Shown: positions 18,888 through 27,125 of the stretch, piece by piece
How positions within the stretch are numbered: the stretch's first letter is position 1
Layout: every line of letters starts with the position of its first letter
NCBI RefSeq assembly: GCF_006438875.1
Contig: NZ_RCZH01000022.1
Coordinates: forward strand, 37,314-101,313
Length of the DNA stretch: 64,000 bases
Reading direction: 5' to 3'
Source of the DNA: Flavobacterium pectinovorum
Lineage (GTDB): Bacteria > Bacteroidota > Bacteroidia > Flavobacteriales > Flavobacteriaceae
Position numbers and translations under genes: made by a program
Notes under the pieces: generated by a model
Told to the model about the DNA's origin: nothing
The model's input: the letters and a program-made list of their open reading frames with translations, nothing else
Database searches by the model: none

Positions 18888-19361
18888 ATGAGAAATAGAA
18901 AAATAAGGAAATATGGATTTTTATTAATATTATCAATTTTGCTTTCTTCATGTAAAACAACTGATCATCAATTTTATTTTGATATTAATAAACAGTCAAT
19001 AAAAAGTTGTGATAATGAAAGAATAGTTAAATTATTGATTCAGAATGATTCTATTAAGCCAGATGGTTTTTTGTATGAAGGCGGGAAGTTTTTAGTATGG
19101 AAAGGTAATCCAAGTTTGGCTCCAGATGAATTCTCCTTTATTAATATTAATAAAGACTTTCATTACTTTGAGGGTAAATCAGCAAAAGATTTTAAATTTA
19201 AGTCGAATTGTAAATATACGATCGAGAAATCTGGAGGAGGAAATCCTTCTTTTAAAATAAGGATTTTGACTGATTCTTTGGGAAAAGTATATAAAACAAC
19301 TCATCCTACATGTGGATTAAAAAGTTTAGAAGAAGATGGGTATGTAAATGTACCGAATTAG
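18888..19361 (+). CDS. Lipoprotein of unknown function, possible orphan immunity protein
   Basis: A 157-aa protein. The start at ATG 18888 gives a basic N-terminus, hydrophobic stretch and lipobox (LSILLSSC, Cys22). The leader before it resembles that of the ankyrin gene ('atgatataaatt' then an A-rich stretch), but in that leader the homologous ATG is at 18875, and its frame stops after seven codons. The present start may therefore have replaced an older one after recombination. No domain recognised. Context suggests another immunity-type gene without a toxin. Confidence 0.6.
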   Translation: MRNRKIRKYGFLLILSILLSSCKTTDHQFYFDINKQSIKSCDNERIVKLLIQNDSIKPDGFLYEGGKFLVWKGNPSLAPDEFSFININKDFHYFEGKSAKDFKFKSNCKYTIEKSGGGNPSFKIRILTDSLGKVYKTTHPTCGLKSLEEDGYVNVPN

Positions 19362-19382
19362 GAATAATACGAGACAAATCAA

Positions 19383-19766
19383 ATGAAAAAAAACTACCTC
19401 AAAATACTATTAATCCTAATTAATACAAGCATAATATTTTGTGTTAATTTTAAAATAGAAACCGATTTGTCTTATCATTCCGGAAAAGATGGCGGAATGT
19501 TAACAGGTCTGCAAATGATTGTAATTTTGAGTTCCATCTATTTTTTGGTTTTGAGCAAAAGAAATAAGATTATTTTCTTATTTGTTGGTTTTATGATTGG
19601 AGTTCTGTCATTTCTGATTAGCTATTTTGTGGCATATGGTTTTTTAAATTACGATGATATTTATTGTTATCTTTTTGCAATGATAATTTTTATTGTATCA
19701 TTTCATTTAATTGAAAGAAGGCGCGAAACATGGAAAAAATTAAAAGTTAATGATATAAATAATTGA
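19383..19766 (+). CDS. Small integral membrane protein, unknown function
   Basis: A 127-aa protein with about four hydrophobic segments (residues 7-22, 43-58, 64-85 and 92-110) and a basic C-terminus. No family recognised. It follows the preceding lipoprotein by 21 bp on the same strand and may be co-transcribed. It is the last gene of the AT-rich accessory stretch; composition returns toward the genomic norm after it. Confidence 0.55.
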   Translation: MKKNYLKILLILINTSIIFCVNFKIETDLSYHSGKDGGMLTGLQMIVILSSIYFLVLSKRNKIIFLFVGFMIGVLSFLISYFVAYGFLNYDDIYCYLFAMIIFIVSFHLIERRRETWKKLKVNDINN

Positions 19767-19871
19767 GAACTATTGAGATATATCGCGAATTATTTATGTT
19801 TGATTTTTCTTATGTTTTTGTTGTATAGTAAAATTAAATTCAATTACATTTACTGTTAATATATTTAAAAA

Positions 19872-20516
19872 ATGAAGAAAATAATTTTAGTTGTAATAGT
19901 CTTTTTATTTGCAACTGTAGGACATGCCAAATACAATAAAGCAGTTTTGTATATGGAAGACGGATCAATTAAAAAAGGTCTTGCTGAAATGGTTGAAAGT
20001 GATGATTCTAAAGTGCATTTCAAAACAGATGAAGAAGCAAAAAAGGAAAAAATTGCAAGTACAGACATTAAAAAAATCGAGTATGCATCATCTGATGATA
20101 CTAAGTATATAGCCGAAAGATTATACGCAACAACAGCCAACCTTTTGACAGGTAAATTTTCGAGATCTAAGAAAAAGCTTTGGTTTTATATTATTTATGA
20201 CAAAGATGTGAAAATTGGAGGCATCAGTGCCGAAGGCAGCAGAAGACCAAATGCAGGCGGAACAAGTACCGTTGTTACTTTTGCAAATACAGCCTATTAT
20301 TTTGGTAAAAAAAACAGTGAAGAATTGGTTTTTGGCAATGCAACCACAGCGTCAATGGGTTTCGCTATAGGAACAGATTCGTTAATTAGAAAAATGTCCA
20401 AAGAAGCTTTTGCAGATTGTCCTAAATTGATTGATGCAATCGCAAAAGAAAACTTCAAAAACGGAGATGTTTTGAATCAATTGAAAACACTTTTCGAAAA
20501 ATATAAATGTAAATAA
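19872..20516 (+). CDS. Exported protein of unknown function
   Basis: A 214-aa protein with a signal peptide (MKKIILVVIVFLFATVGHA). The mature part begins with a 'Y..AVLYMEDGSIKKGL' strand pattern, as in flavobacterial periplasmic proteins that describe a 'G.i..G' edge, followed by acidic/Lys-rich residues and a helical C-terminus with two Cys (one near 'ADCPKL', one at 'KYKCK') that could pair. No enzyme motif is seen. A terminator follows it. Single-gene unit. Confidence 0.65.
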   Translation: MKKIILVVIVFLFATVGHAKYNKAVLYMEDGSIKKGLAEMVESDDSKVHFKTDEEAKKEKIASTDIKKIEYASSDDTKYIAERLYATTANLLTGKFSRSKKKLWFYIIYDKDVKIGGISAEGSRRPNAGGTSTVVTFANTAYYFGKKNSEELVFGNATTASMGFAIGTDSLIRKMSKEAFADCPKLIDAIAKENFKNGDVLNQLKTLFEKYKCK

Positions 20517-20538
20517 ACATTTAAAAACACATACAACG

Positions 20539-20571
20539 AACCCACTCCAATTGAAGTGGGTTTTGTTTTTT
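20539..20571 (+). terminator. Rho-independent terminator
   Basis: The stem 'aacccactc...gaagtgggtt' is followed by a T-rich tail, directly after the exported protein ending at 20516. Confidence 0.75.
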
Positions 20572-20642
20572 ATTAACGATAAATTTAAAAATTGCAAAAG
20601 AGAATTTTGTGCTTAAAAAGCCTTTGGGTATAATTAGTTTTA

Positions 20643-20777
20643 ATGCATAGAAACATAGGTGCTGCACGCTCAAAAAAGGCATTTTACTTTTTTAAAAGGC
20701 CCAGAGTTCAGCTATGTGTGAGAAACATGTTTCTTTTTACACACTTTTTACAGATCCAAAATCTATGTTTCTATGTG
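20643..20777. repeat. Imperfect inverted repeat with 'catagaaacatag' ends
   Basis: 'gcatagaaacatag' at 20643 is mirrored by 'ctatgtttctatg' ending near 20777. A second, inner pairing lies around 'aacatgttt'. The region 20572-20875 carries no convincing gene; a 78-codon frame across the repeat looks like a shadow. Confidence 0.6.
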
Positions 20778-20875
20778 TTAATTGAAATTTTAGTAATTAG
20801 AATCAACGGAGCACTTAAAAAATTAAATAGGAGATTGTTTTTTTTTGTAATTTCATTTCTCAAATTGTACGACTC

Positions 20876-21529
20876 ATGAACCAATTCATCAAATCCCTAT
20901 TTTTTGTAGTCCCTTTTTTTTGGATGACTTTCTCTAATGCGCAAAACGAAGTTCATACGGAGGAAGTTAAGCAGGAAATTGCCGACACTACTTTTGTAAA
21001 CTTAAAAGATTACAGCCAGGATTTTGTGTATGACATGAAATATGCTACCGAGGATAATTTCCTGAAAGCCAAAGTTTATGATTGTGCCGAATGTTTATTG
21101 CGTTATAAAACGGTACAGGCATTAATTGCGGCTAACAAAGAATTTATGAAGCAAGGCTGCAAAATAAAACTGTTTGATTGTTACCGACCTTTATCTATTC
21201 AGAAAAAAATGTGGGAGATTGTTTCGAATCCGGAGTATGTTGCAGATCCAAAAAAAGGCTCCATCCACAATAGAGGAGGAGCCGTAGATATTACTGTAGT
21301 AAATGCTCAGGGAGAAGAACTTGAAATGGGAACTCCTTTTGATTTTTTTGGTATTCAGGCGAGTCATAATTATAAAAAACTTCCAATATCAGTGCGCGCA
21401 AACAGAAAGTATCTTAAAAGCGTAATGATACAAAGCGGTTTTAATTCATTTGATTCAGAATGGTGGCATTATAATTTAAAAACAGGTTTGAATGATAAAG
21501 TTTCCAATCAAAAATGGGATTGTAATTAA
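20876..21529 (+). CDS. VanX-like D-alanyl-D-alanine dipeptidase (peptidase M15D)
   Basis: A 217-aa protein with a signal peptide (about 1-22), so periplasmic. Family motifs are all present: 'YDMKYATEDNF', 'DCYRP', 'SIHNRGGAVD' (zinc ligands His131 and Asp138) and 'EWWHY' (Glu195 as catalytic base, His198 as third ligand). The family hydrolyses D-Ala-D-Ala dipeptides. Outside vancomycin clusters such enzymes recycle peptidoglycan dipeptides. No VanS/R/H/A neighbours exist here, so a housekeeping role is more likely than resistance. Confidence 0.88.
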   Translation: MNQFIKSLFFVVPFFWMTFSNAQNEVHTEEVKQEIADTTFVNLKDYSQDFVYDMKYATEDNFLKAKVYDCAECLLRYKTVQALIAANKEFMKQGCKIKLFDCYRPLSIQKKMWEIVSNPEYVADPKKGSIHNRGGAVDITVVNAQGEELEMGTPFDFFGIQASHNYKKLPISVRANRKYLKSVMIQSGFNSFDSEWWHYNLKTGLNDKVSNQKWDCN

Positions 21530-21548
21530 AAAACGGAATTAGAAGTAA

Positions 21549-22115
21549 TTATTCAACACATCTTATGTTGTCTATAAAATAAGTATTCGGATGATACACT
21601 TTACCGGTTAATTCAGATGTTAAATCAGCTCTTACGATATAATCTTCAACATCTGTCAGGTATTTTATTCTCATAATAGAAACCGGCGATTTCTTTAATT
21701 CTTCATAATTATCTTTCATGAACATAAAATATCCGGTGTTTACACGGTTATCATAACCTTTGTCATCATGAATAAGAGTTCCGCAATTCTCTTGATTAAC
21801 GTGAATTAAAGTAACAATTTTACCGTTTTCTAATTGTAAAAACACTTTTGAGTTTTTGTCAAAACAGTTCGCTTTTATAAAGTCTTTACTTTTTTGAATC
21901 AATTGCAGGTTGAGGGTTGGTAAACCATCAGTTTGAGCCAATGAAAAGAAAACATAATTAAATGTTCCTCCAAAGTTTTTCTCACTGATTAAGTATTCGT
22001 TTGTGATTTTGTAAGTACCGATAGAATCGGTTACGTTAGCGCTGTATTCGCATGGTTTTTGGGCAAATGCAGTAAGGGTTAATAGAAAAAAGGTTAGCGT
22101 AATTAGTTGTTTCAT
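21549..22115 (-). CDS. Exported hypothetical protein
   Basis: 188 aa from the ATG at 22115, chosen because it gives a signal peptide (MKQLITLTFFLLTLTAFAQK); seven more codons are open upstream. The mature domain begins 'CEYSANVTDSIGTYKITNEYLI' and has paired Cys (near 'ANCFDK' and 'ENCGTL'). No enzyme motif is recognised. The gene lies directly downstream of the THUMP-like methyltransferase, with two bases between them, so they are probably co-transcribed, although their products act in different compartments. Confidence 0.65.
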   Translation of the reverse strand: MKQLITLTFFLLTLTAFAQKPCEYSANVTDSIGTYKITNEYLISEKNFGGTFNYVFFSLAQTDGLPTLNLQLIQKSKDFIKANCFDKNSKVFLQLENGKIVTLIHVNQENCGTLIHDDKGYDNRVNTGYFMFMKDNYEELKKSPVSIMRIKYLTDVEDYIVRADLTSELTGKVYHPNTYFIDNIRCVE

Positions 22116-22117
22116 TT

Positions 22118-23296
22118 TTAAGTTATTTTTCTGCAAATTAAAACTATTTTGTTATCATTTTTATCTGTTGTAAAAAAACAATACAAATTTCCGCCATTTT
22201 TTATTTTCCATTTTTTTCGAATGTTTTCTACTGTGTCCGGAAAGTTTCGCGTAGTAAGGTTTGCCTGCTGATTTGCGAGTTCCGTTTTCATCTCATTTTT
22301 GCTGTACGGAATGACTTTTTGGATTTCGAAAGTTCTTCCCGGAAAGTCAATTAATTCGTCAGAAGTATATAAATGAGAATGTTTGTGCAATTTATGGATG
22401 TCAAAAACAACGCTTACTTCATCAAAACCACCAGATTTCATAATGGCGGAATTGGGTTCGTAAACATATTTTTGAGGTAAATGATAAAATGGAAAAACAG
22501 AATCACCCAAAACAAATTCGAAAGTTTCTGTTTTTTGTTTTAAAATATTGGCAGTTTTAATCGTGATTTCGCCCTGATAATGATTGTGAATTTCAAAAAG
22601 CAATTCTTTTACTTCATTTTCAAGCGCAATAATATGAATGTTTTTAACGAATTTAAGTTCAGATAATCCTGCAGAAATATCCAGCAAAGGAGCTGTTTTG
22701 ATTAAAATAGAATCTGTTTTTTCAAAATAAAAATCTAAAGATTCCTGCACATTTGGTAAACAATCTTTCAGCATGAAAACTTTGCCTTTTGCATCATTCC
22801 TACGGGAAGGATCAATGTAAATCCAATCCCATTTTTGATTTGATTCTTTCAAAACATTGGCAGAATCATCTGCATAACAAACACAATTTCCGACTTTAAG
22901 CTGTTCAAAATTATGTTTTACGATTGCAGATAAATCTTCGTTTATTTCGCAATGTGCAATGTTCTTAAACTTTTTAGAAAAATAATAATCATCAACACCA
23001 AAACCTCCCGTAAGATCAATTAAGGATTCTCCCGAAATTAAAGAGGCTTTGTAAGCTGCCGTTTTTTCGGATGAGGTTTGTTCAACAGATATTTTACTTG
23101 GATAAATAATGTTTTCCGTGGCAAACCAAGTGGGTAATTTATCTTTTGCTTTAGACTTTGCTTCAATCTGATTTAAAATCAAAATCCAGTCTGTTTCAGG
23201 AAACGGATTTTTCTGAAGTGCTAATTTTGTAATCGGGGCACCACTATTTTGAGTTATAAAATCCTGAATATTTTGGCTTAAAATAGAAGTATTCAA
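22118..23296 (-). CDS. THUMP-like class I SAM-dependent methyltransferase
   Basis: 392 aa, cytoplasmic. A Rossmann-type methyltransferase core is visible: 'LIDLTGGFGVDDYYFSK' (SAM loop), 'AHCEINEDL' (acidic end of strand 2) and 'DWIYIDPSRRN' (strand 4, DPxR-type motif of RNA methyltransferases). The C-terminal third matches the THUMP-like domain found in Bacteroidota. Probably modifies RNA; the substrate is not predictable here. It follows the AI-2E-family gene by 3 bp on the same strand. Confidence 0.8.
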   Translation of the reverse strand: MNTSILSQNIQDFITQNSGAPITKLALQKNPFPETDWILILNQIEAKSKAKDKLPTWFATENIIYPSKISVEQTSSEKTAAYKASLISGESLIDLTGGFGVDDYYFSKKFKNIAHCEINEDLSAIVKHNFEQLKVGNCVCYADDSANVLKESNQKWDWIYIDPSRRNDAKGKVFMLKDCLPNVQESLDFYFEKTDSILIKTAPLLDISAGLSELKFVKNIHIIALENEVKELLFEIHNHYQGEITIKTANILKQKTETFEFVLGDSVFPFYHLPQKYVYEPNSAIMKSGGFDEVSVVFDIHKLHKHSHLYTSDELIDFPGRTFEIQKVIPYSKNEMKTELANQQANLTTRNFPDTVENIRKKWKIKNGGNLYCFFTTDKNDNKIVLICRKIT

Positions 23297-23299
23297 TGT

Positions 23300-24391
23300 T
23301 TAAATTCTTTCGGTTAATACGGAGACAATTTTGTTGTTAGGAAAAAATTCTTTCAAAATTACTTTCACCATTGTAAATACGGGAATTGCAATAATCATTC
23401 CGACGATCCCAAAAGTAATTCCACTGATTAAAGTAATCAAGAATATTTCCAGCGGGTGCGAATTTACACTTTTTGATGAAATTATAGGCTGACTAATATT
23501 ATTATCAATTGCCTGAACCAGTAAAAAGCCAATGATTACATATATAGTTGTGGGAAGAATTTCAGTTCTGAAATCACTTCCAATTAAACTGATCATCGTT
23601 AAAATTCCTGCCAGGATAGTTCCGATAATTGGACCTATGTATGGAATAATGTTTAAAATGGCACATAAAAACGCGATTACAAAAGCATTTTTATTTCCGA
23701 AAATGATTAAAACAATAAAATAAAGAATAAAAACAACAGTTAATTGAAGTAATAATCCAATAAAATAGCGTGTCAAAAAGTGATTTATCTTAGTAATTGA
23801 GTTCAAAATTTTGTCTTCATTTGTATCCGGAAGAATTTTTCTGGCGCTTACTTTAAATGCGTCCTGATCTTTGATAAAGAAAAAAGTAATAAAAAAGACA
23901 GAAACCAATCCCATTCCCATATCGGCCATAAAGCCAAAAATAGAATTTAGAAAAGCGGTAAAATAACTAAAATCCAATAAGGAAGTCACTTTTGGATTCT
24001 TCAAAACTTTATCAAAATCGACATGCTGAATATTGAAATAAGTTTCTATACCCTTTTCACTTTCAATGAATTGCTGTTGTAAATGATTGGTATCTAATAA
24101 GGATAAATTATTGGCCTGGGAAATGATTAGCGGAACAAATAATAAAATAAAACCAACAATTGCAAGTATAAAAATAATCAGGGCAGTTGTTGCCGCGAGA
24201 GAATTGTTGAATTTTAATTTATTTCTTAAAAATTGAACTAAAGGATTGGCTATCAGACATAATATCAACGAAACACACAAATAAACAATTACGGTTTGTA
24301 TTTCGTACAAAAAGTACAAAACGACGGCAATAACTAAGATTGTTGCGAGAGCTCTTAAGATTCCGTTTGAAATAATTTTTGATGTTATCAT
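23300..24391 (-). CDS. AI-2E family transporter (UPF0118/PerM-like permease)
   Basis: A 363-aa inner-membrane protein with about 7-8 hydrophobic segments and a soluble loop after the third one. The C-terminal half carries the family signature region ('IIPYIGPIIGTILAGI', 'ISQPIISSKSVNSHPLEIF', 'FGIVGMIIAIPVFTM'). The family includes exporters and Na/H antiporters, and the name does not prove AI-2 transport. First gene of a likely operon with the methyltransferase. Confidence 0.87.
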   Translation of the reverse strand: MITSKIISNGILRALATILVIAVVLYFLYEIQTVIVYLCVSLILCLIANPLVQFLRNKLKFNNSLAATTALIIFILAIVGFILLFVPLIISQANNLSLLDTNHLQQQFIESEKGIETYFNIQHVDFDKVLKNPKVTSLLDFSYFTAFLNSIFGFMADMGMGLVSVFFITFFFIKDQDAFKVSARKILPDTNEDKILNSITKINHFLTRYFIGLLLQLTVVFILYFIVLIIFGNKNAFVIAFLCAILNIIPYIGPIIGTILAGILTMISLIGSDFRTEILPTTIYVIIGFLLVQAIDNNISQPIISSKSVNSHPLEIFLITLISGITFGIVGMIIAIPVFTMVKVILKEFFPNNKIVSVLTERI

Positions 24392-24450
24392 GTTTCGATT
24401 TTAGATTATAAATATAGGAAAAAGCTTTTAAAACTTTCATTGAAACAAAA

Positions 24451-24480
24451 AAAAGCGAGATGAATACATCTCGCTTTTAA
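24451..24480 (-). terminator. Rho-independent terminator of the M43 protease gene
   Basis: The stem 'agcgagatg..catctcgct' reads into a run of T on the minus strand, 22 bp after the protease stop. Confidence 0.8.
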
Positions 24481-24501
24481 ATTTGCTATCTTGATTTCTT
24501 T

Positions 24502-25455
24502 TTAGATTCCAAAAGCAGCTCTTGGACCTCCGGAAAGGAATATTGCAGCCATTCTTGCTTTTTGACCATTTGAGAACATGTACATTGCGTTGTCGTCAAC
24601 ATAATCCATGTAATTCATTGTCATTTCTACAGGAGTTCCTGAACAAGTACTGTAGTGAGGGTAAGCTGGTACACCATAGTTTTCAGCATTGTGCGTTGGA
24701 GTATCAGATACTAAATCGCTTCCGCAAGTTGCATCTCCCCAAATGTGACGTAAATTCATCCAGTGACCTACTTCGTGAGTAGCAGTTCTTCCTAAATTGT
24801 AAGGAGCAGCTGCAGAACCTGATAAACCAAAATATTTAGAATCAATTACAACTCCGTCAGTAGCAGAAGCTCCTCCAGGAAATTGTGCATAACCTAATAT
24901 TCCGCCACCAATTGCGCAAGCCCATAAGTTAAGTTTTGTAGTTGGCGAAGTTGGTGCAAGACCACCTTGAGCCGTTTTTTTCATGGCGTCATTAGTTCCC
25001 CATGAAGTTTTTGTAGTTGATTTTCTGATGATTTGGTCTAATACAAAAGAAATACCAACATTAGCTTTAACACCGGCAAAAAGAGCTGGTACGCTGCCAA
25101 AATCTGAGTTTAATGCATTGAAATCTTTGTTAAGGACATCAATTTGAGATTGGATTTGTGCGTCAGAAATGTTTTGCGCAGCAGTTTTGTACAATACATT
25201 TACAACAACCGGAATTTGAACTTTGCCATTTACAAGTTTTCCGGTAAGCATTGCTTTGTTAGTGTAAGCTTCAATTTCATTCATTCTGATCGCTAACATA
25301 GGATCAGCTCTTAATTGAGCTTCGAGTACTTCTTGTGTGGCACATCCACGACGAGCAGTTGATGCACTTGTTTCTGAGCCAGCTGCTTCAGATTGGTCAT
25401 TTTGACAAGAAAACAGCACTAACGCTGTGAATGCGGTAATAAGAACTTTTTTCAT
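24502..25455 (-). CDS. M43 pappalysin/cytophagalysin-type zinc metalloprotease lipoprotein
   Basis: A 317-aa protein with lipobox (ALVLFSC, Cys17) followed by a Ser/Ala linker. The zinc site is 'HEVGHWMNLRH' (His227, Glu228, His231, His237) followed by 'IWGD', and the Met-turn is 'MNYMDYVDD'. M43 enzymes normally have HExxHxxGxxH; here the Gly position is Asn, a variant common in cytophagalysin relatives. Four Cys in the C-terminal half could form disulfides. Unlike many relatives it lacks a T9SS sorting domain, so it should stay membrane-anchored. Monocistronic with its own terminator. Confidence 0.88.
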   Translation of the reverse strand: MKKVLITAFTALVLFSCQNDQSEAAGSETSASTARRGCATQEVLEAQLRADPMLAIRMNEIEAYTNKAMLTGKLVNGKVQIPVVVNVLYKTAAQNISDAQIQSQIDVLNKDFNALNSDFGSVPALFAGVKANVGISFVLDQIIRKSTTKTSWGTNDAMKKTAQGGLAPTSPTTKLNLWACAIGGGILGYAQFPGGASATDGVVIDSKYFGLSGSAAAPYNLGRTATHEVGHWMNLRHIWGDATCGSDLVSDTPTHNAENYGVPAYPHYSTCSGTPVEMTMNYMDYVDDNAMYMFSNGQKARMAAIFLSGGPRAAFGI

Positions 25456-25758
25456 AATAATTTGGATTTTTGTTATAAAAAATTACATTTGGTTAATTAT
25501 GTGACAATTTTATAACAAAAACATGTTGTAGCAAAACTTTTACAATAAAATAATTGTGAGAATTTTACAATCCCTTGTATAATCTAGTTCCTACAAAAAA
25601 GTTAAAGTTATTTTTAAGATGTTTTTTCTTACTTATTGTTTTTGAGCGCACTTTAACGATGTTATTTGTCTTTAATCTAGGGTTTTAAATATTTCTGTTA
25701 AATTCTATCCAGAATCGGTTCAGATTTTAGTTAATTGTTTTGTAATATTTTAACAAAT

Positions 25759-26256
25759 TCACAAAGCAGTAATCTCGTACAATGCTATACTTGCAGCTTG
25801 CACAACATTCATACTTGAGTTTTTTCCAAACATATTTATGTGCAAAATTTGGTTCGAAATTTTCAAAAGTTCATCTGAAATCCCATCAATTTCACTTCCC
25901 AGTAAAAGTGCAATTTTTTGATTTTCAGGAATAACAACTTCTTTTAGAGGTTTACTATTGCTTGCAATTTCCAAAGCAATAATTTCAAAGTTATTTTGAA
26001 GTAAGTAATCAACAAGCTCATTTGTTTGTTCGATTACAGTATGAGGCACGTGAAGATGTGTGCTTCTTGAAGTTTTGTTTATTTTACGGGGTGTGAGCGG
26101 AATATCTTTTCCTAAAAAGATGATGTTTTCGACCCCAAAAGCTTCAGCAATTCTAAAGAGAGAACCAATATTTTGTTGAAAATAAATGTGATCACAAACT
26201 AATGTTATCGGAAATGTTTTTCTCTGAAATTGATTTTCTTCGTGAGTAAGCTGCAC
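25759..26256 (-). CDS. SpoU/TrmH-family RNA 2'-O-methyltransferase
   Basis: A 165-aa protein, the minimal SPOUT domain without an RNA-binding extension. Motifs: 'NIGSLFRIAEAFGVENI' (motif 1), 'ALLLGSEIDGIS' (motif 2) and 'MNVVQAASIALYE' (motif 3), forming the knotted SAM site. It would ribose-methylate tRNA or rRNA; the target is not decidable. The 302 bp between this gene and the protease start (25456-25758) hold only AT-rich sequence with no feature seen. Confidence 0.85.
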   Translation of the reverse strand: MQLTHEENQFQRKTFPITLVCDHIYFQQNIGSLFRIAEAFGVENIIFLGKDIPLTPRKINKTSRSTHLHVPHTVIEQTNELVDYLLQNNFEIIALEIASNSKPLKEVVIPENQKIALLLGSEIDGISDELLKISNQILHINMFGKNSSMNVVQAASIALYEITAL

Positions 26257-26266
26257 TTTTTTAAGT

Positions 26267-26905
26267 TTAATTGGTAAAAATATAATTGATAATATTGGCG
26301 CCCATTTTTAAGGCTTTTTCTCTAACTGCCAACGGATCATTATGAACTTCGGGATCTTCCCAGCCGTCGCCTAAGTCACATTCATACGTATATAATAAAA
26401 CAAGTTTATTGTCTACAAAAATCCCAAAAGCCTGCGCTCGCGTTCCATCATGCTCGTGAATTTTGGGTAATCCGTTTGGAAAAGGAAACGGTTTTTGAAA
26501 AATGGGATGATTTGCCGGAAGTTCGATTAAATTATTATTTGGGAATATTTTCTTTATTTCTTTTCGAATATATTGATCCATTCCGTAATTGTCATCAATA
26601 TGAAGAAATCCTCCACCGTTTAAGTAATTTCGAAGATTAGTAACATCAGAATCGCTAAAAACCACATTTCCATGTCCCGTCATATGTACAAAAGGATACG
26701 AAAGCAAGTCAGGATTACTTGGCTCAACTGTAGATGGTTTTGGTTTTATTCTAGTATTTATATTCGCATTACAAAACTTAATTAAGTTTGGTAATGAGGT
26801 TGGATTTGCATACCAATCGCCGCCACCGCTGTATTTTAGCAAAGCAATTTCTTGCGAAAATGAAGAAACGGAAACCAGTAAAAACAGAAAGAATATTTTT
26901 TTCAT
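26267..26905 (-). CDS. DUF4159-domain exported protein
   Basis: A 212-aa protein with signal peptide (about 1-17). DUF4159 features: 'LLSYPFVHMTGHGNVVFSD', 'LRNYLNGGGFLHIDDNYG', 'IFPNNNLIELPANHPIF' and 'YTYECDLGDGWEDPEVH'. The fold resembles glutamine-amidotransferase/ThuA-like domains. The function is not established. It lies just upstream of the SpoU gene (10 bp), so co-transcription is likely. A palindromic repeat sits right upstream of its start. Confidence 0.82.
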   Translation of the reverse strand: MKKIFFLFLLVSVSSFSQEIALLKYSGGGDWYANPTSLPNLIKFCNANINTRIKPKPSTVEPSNPDLLSYPFVHMTGHGNVVFSDSDVTNLRNYLNGGGFLHIDDNYGMDQYIRKEIKKIFPNNNLIELPANHPIFQKPFPFPNGLPKIHEHDGTRAQAFGIFVDNKLVLLYTYECDLGDGWEDPEVHNDPLAVREKALKMGANIINYIFTN

Positions 26906-26921
26906 ATAATTTTATTTTTTT

Positions 26922-27092
26922 TGTCATCTCGACGAAGGAGAGATCACACTATCCCGAAGCTTCGGGACGCACAGATAAATCGCCAATCTTTATCGAATCC
27001 CGCGTGTGATCTCTCGTTCCTCGAGATGACAAGATTGTGTTTAATGATTGCTGATCCGAACTTTTGTCATTTCGACGAAGGAGAAATCACAC
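26922..27092. repeat. Family A inverted repeat plus a half copy
   Basis: Arms at 26922-26949 and 27004-27031 pair almost perfectly ('tgtcatctcgacgaaggaga' against its complement). The centre 'aaatcgccaatctttatcga' is shared with 190-342. A further half arm lies at 27065-27092. 'cccgaagcttcggga' inside is a short perfect palindrome seen in variants near 46201 and 49526. Confidence 0.75.
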
Positions 27093-27125
27093 TAGAAATG
27101 ACAAAGCTAATCTTGAAATAATATT

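Noticed and set aside
20643..20879. 78-codon open frame before the VanX-like gene
   Set aside because: It spans a palindromic repeat, has no recognisable features and reaches into the dipeptidase start.
20876..21529. Vancomycin resistance gene vanX
   Set aside because: Motifs fit the family, but there are no vanH/vanA/vanRS neighbours and the protein is exported. A dipeptide-recycling role is more likely.
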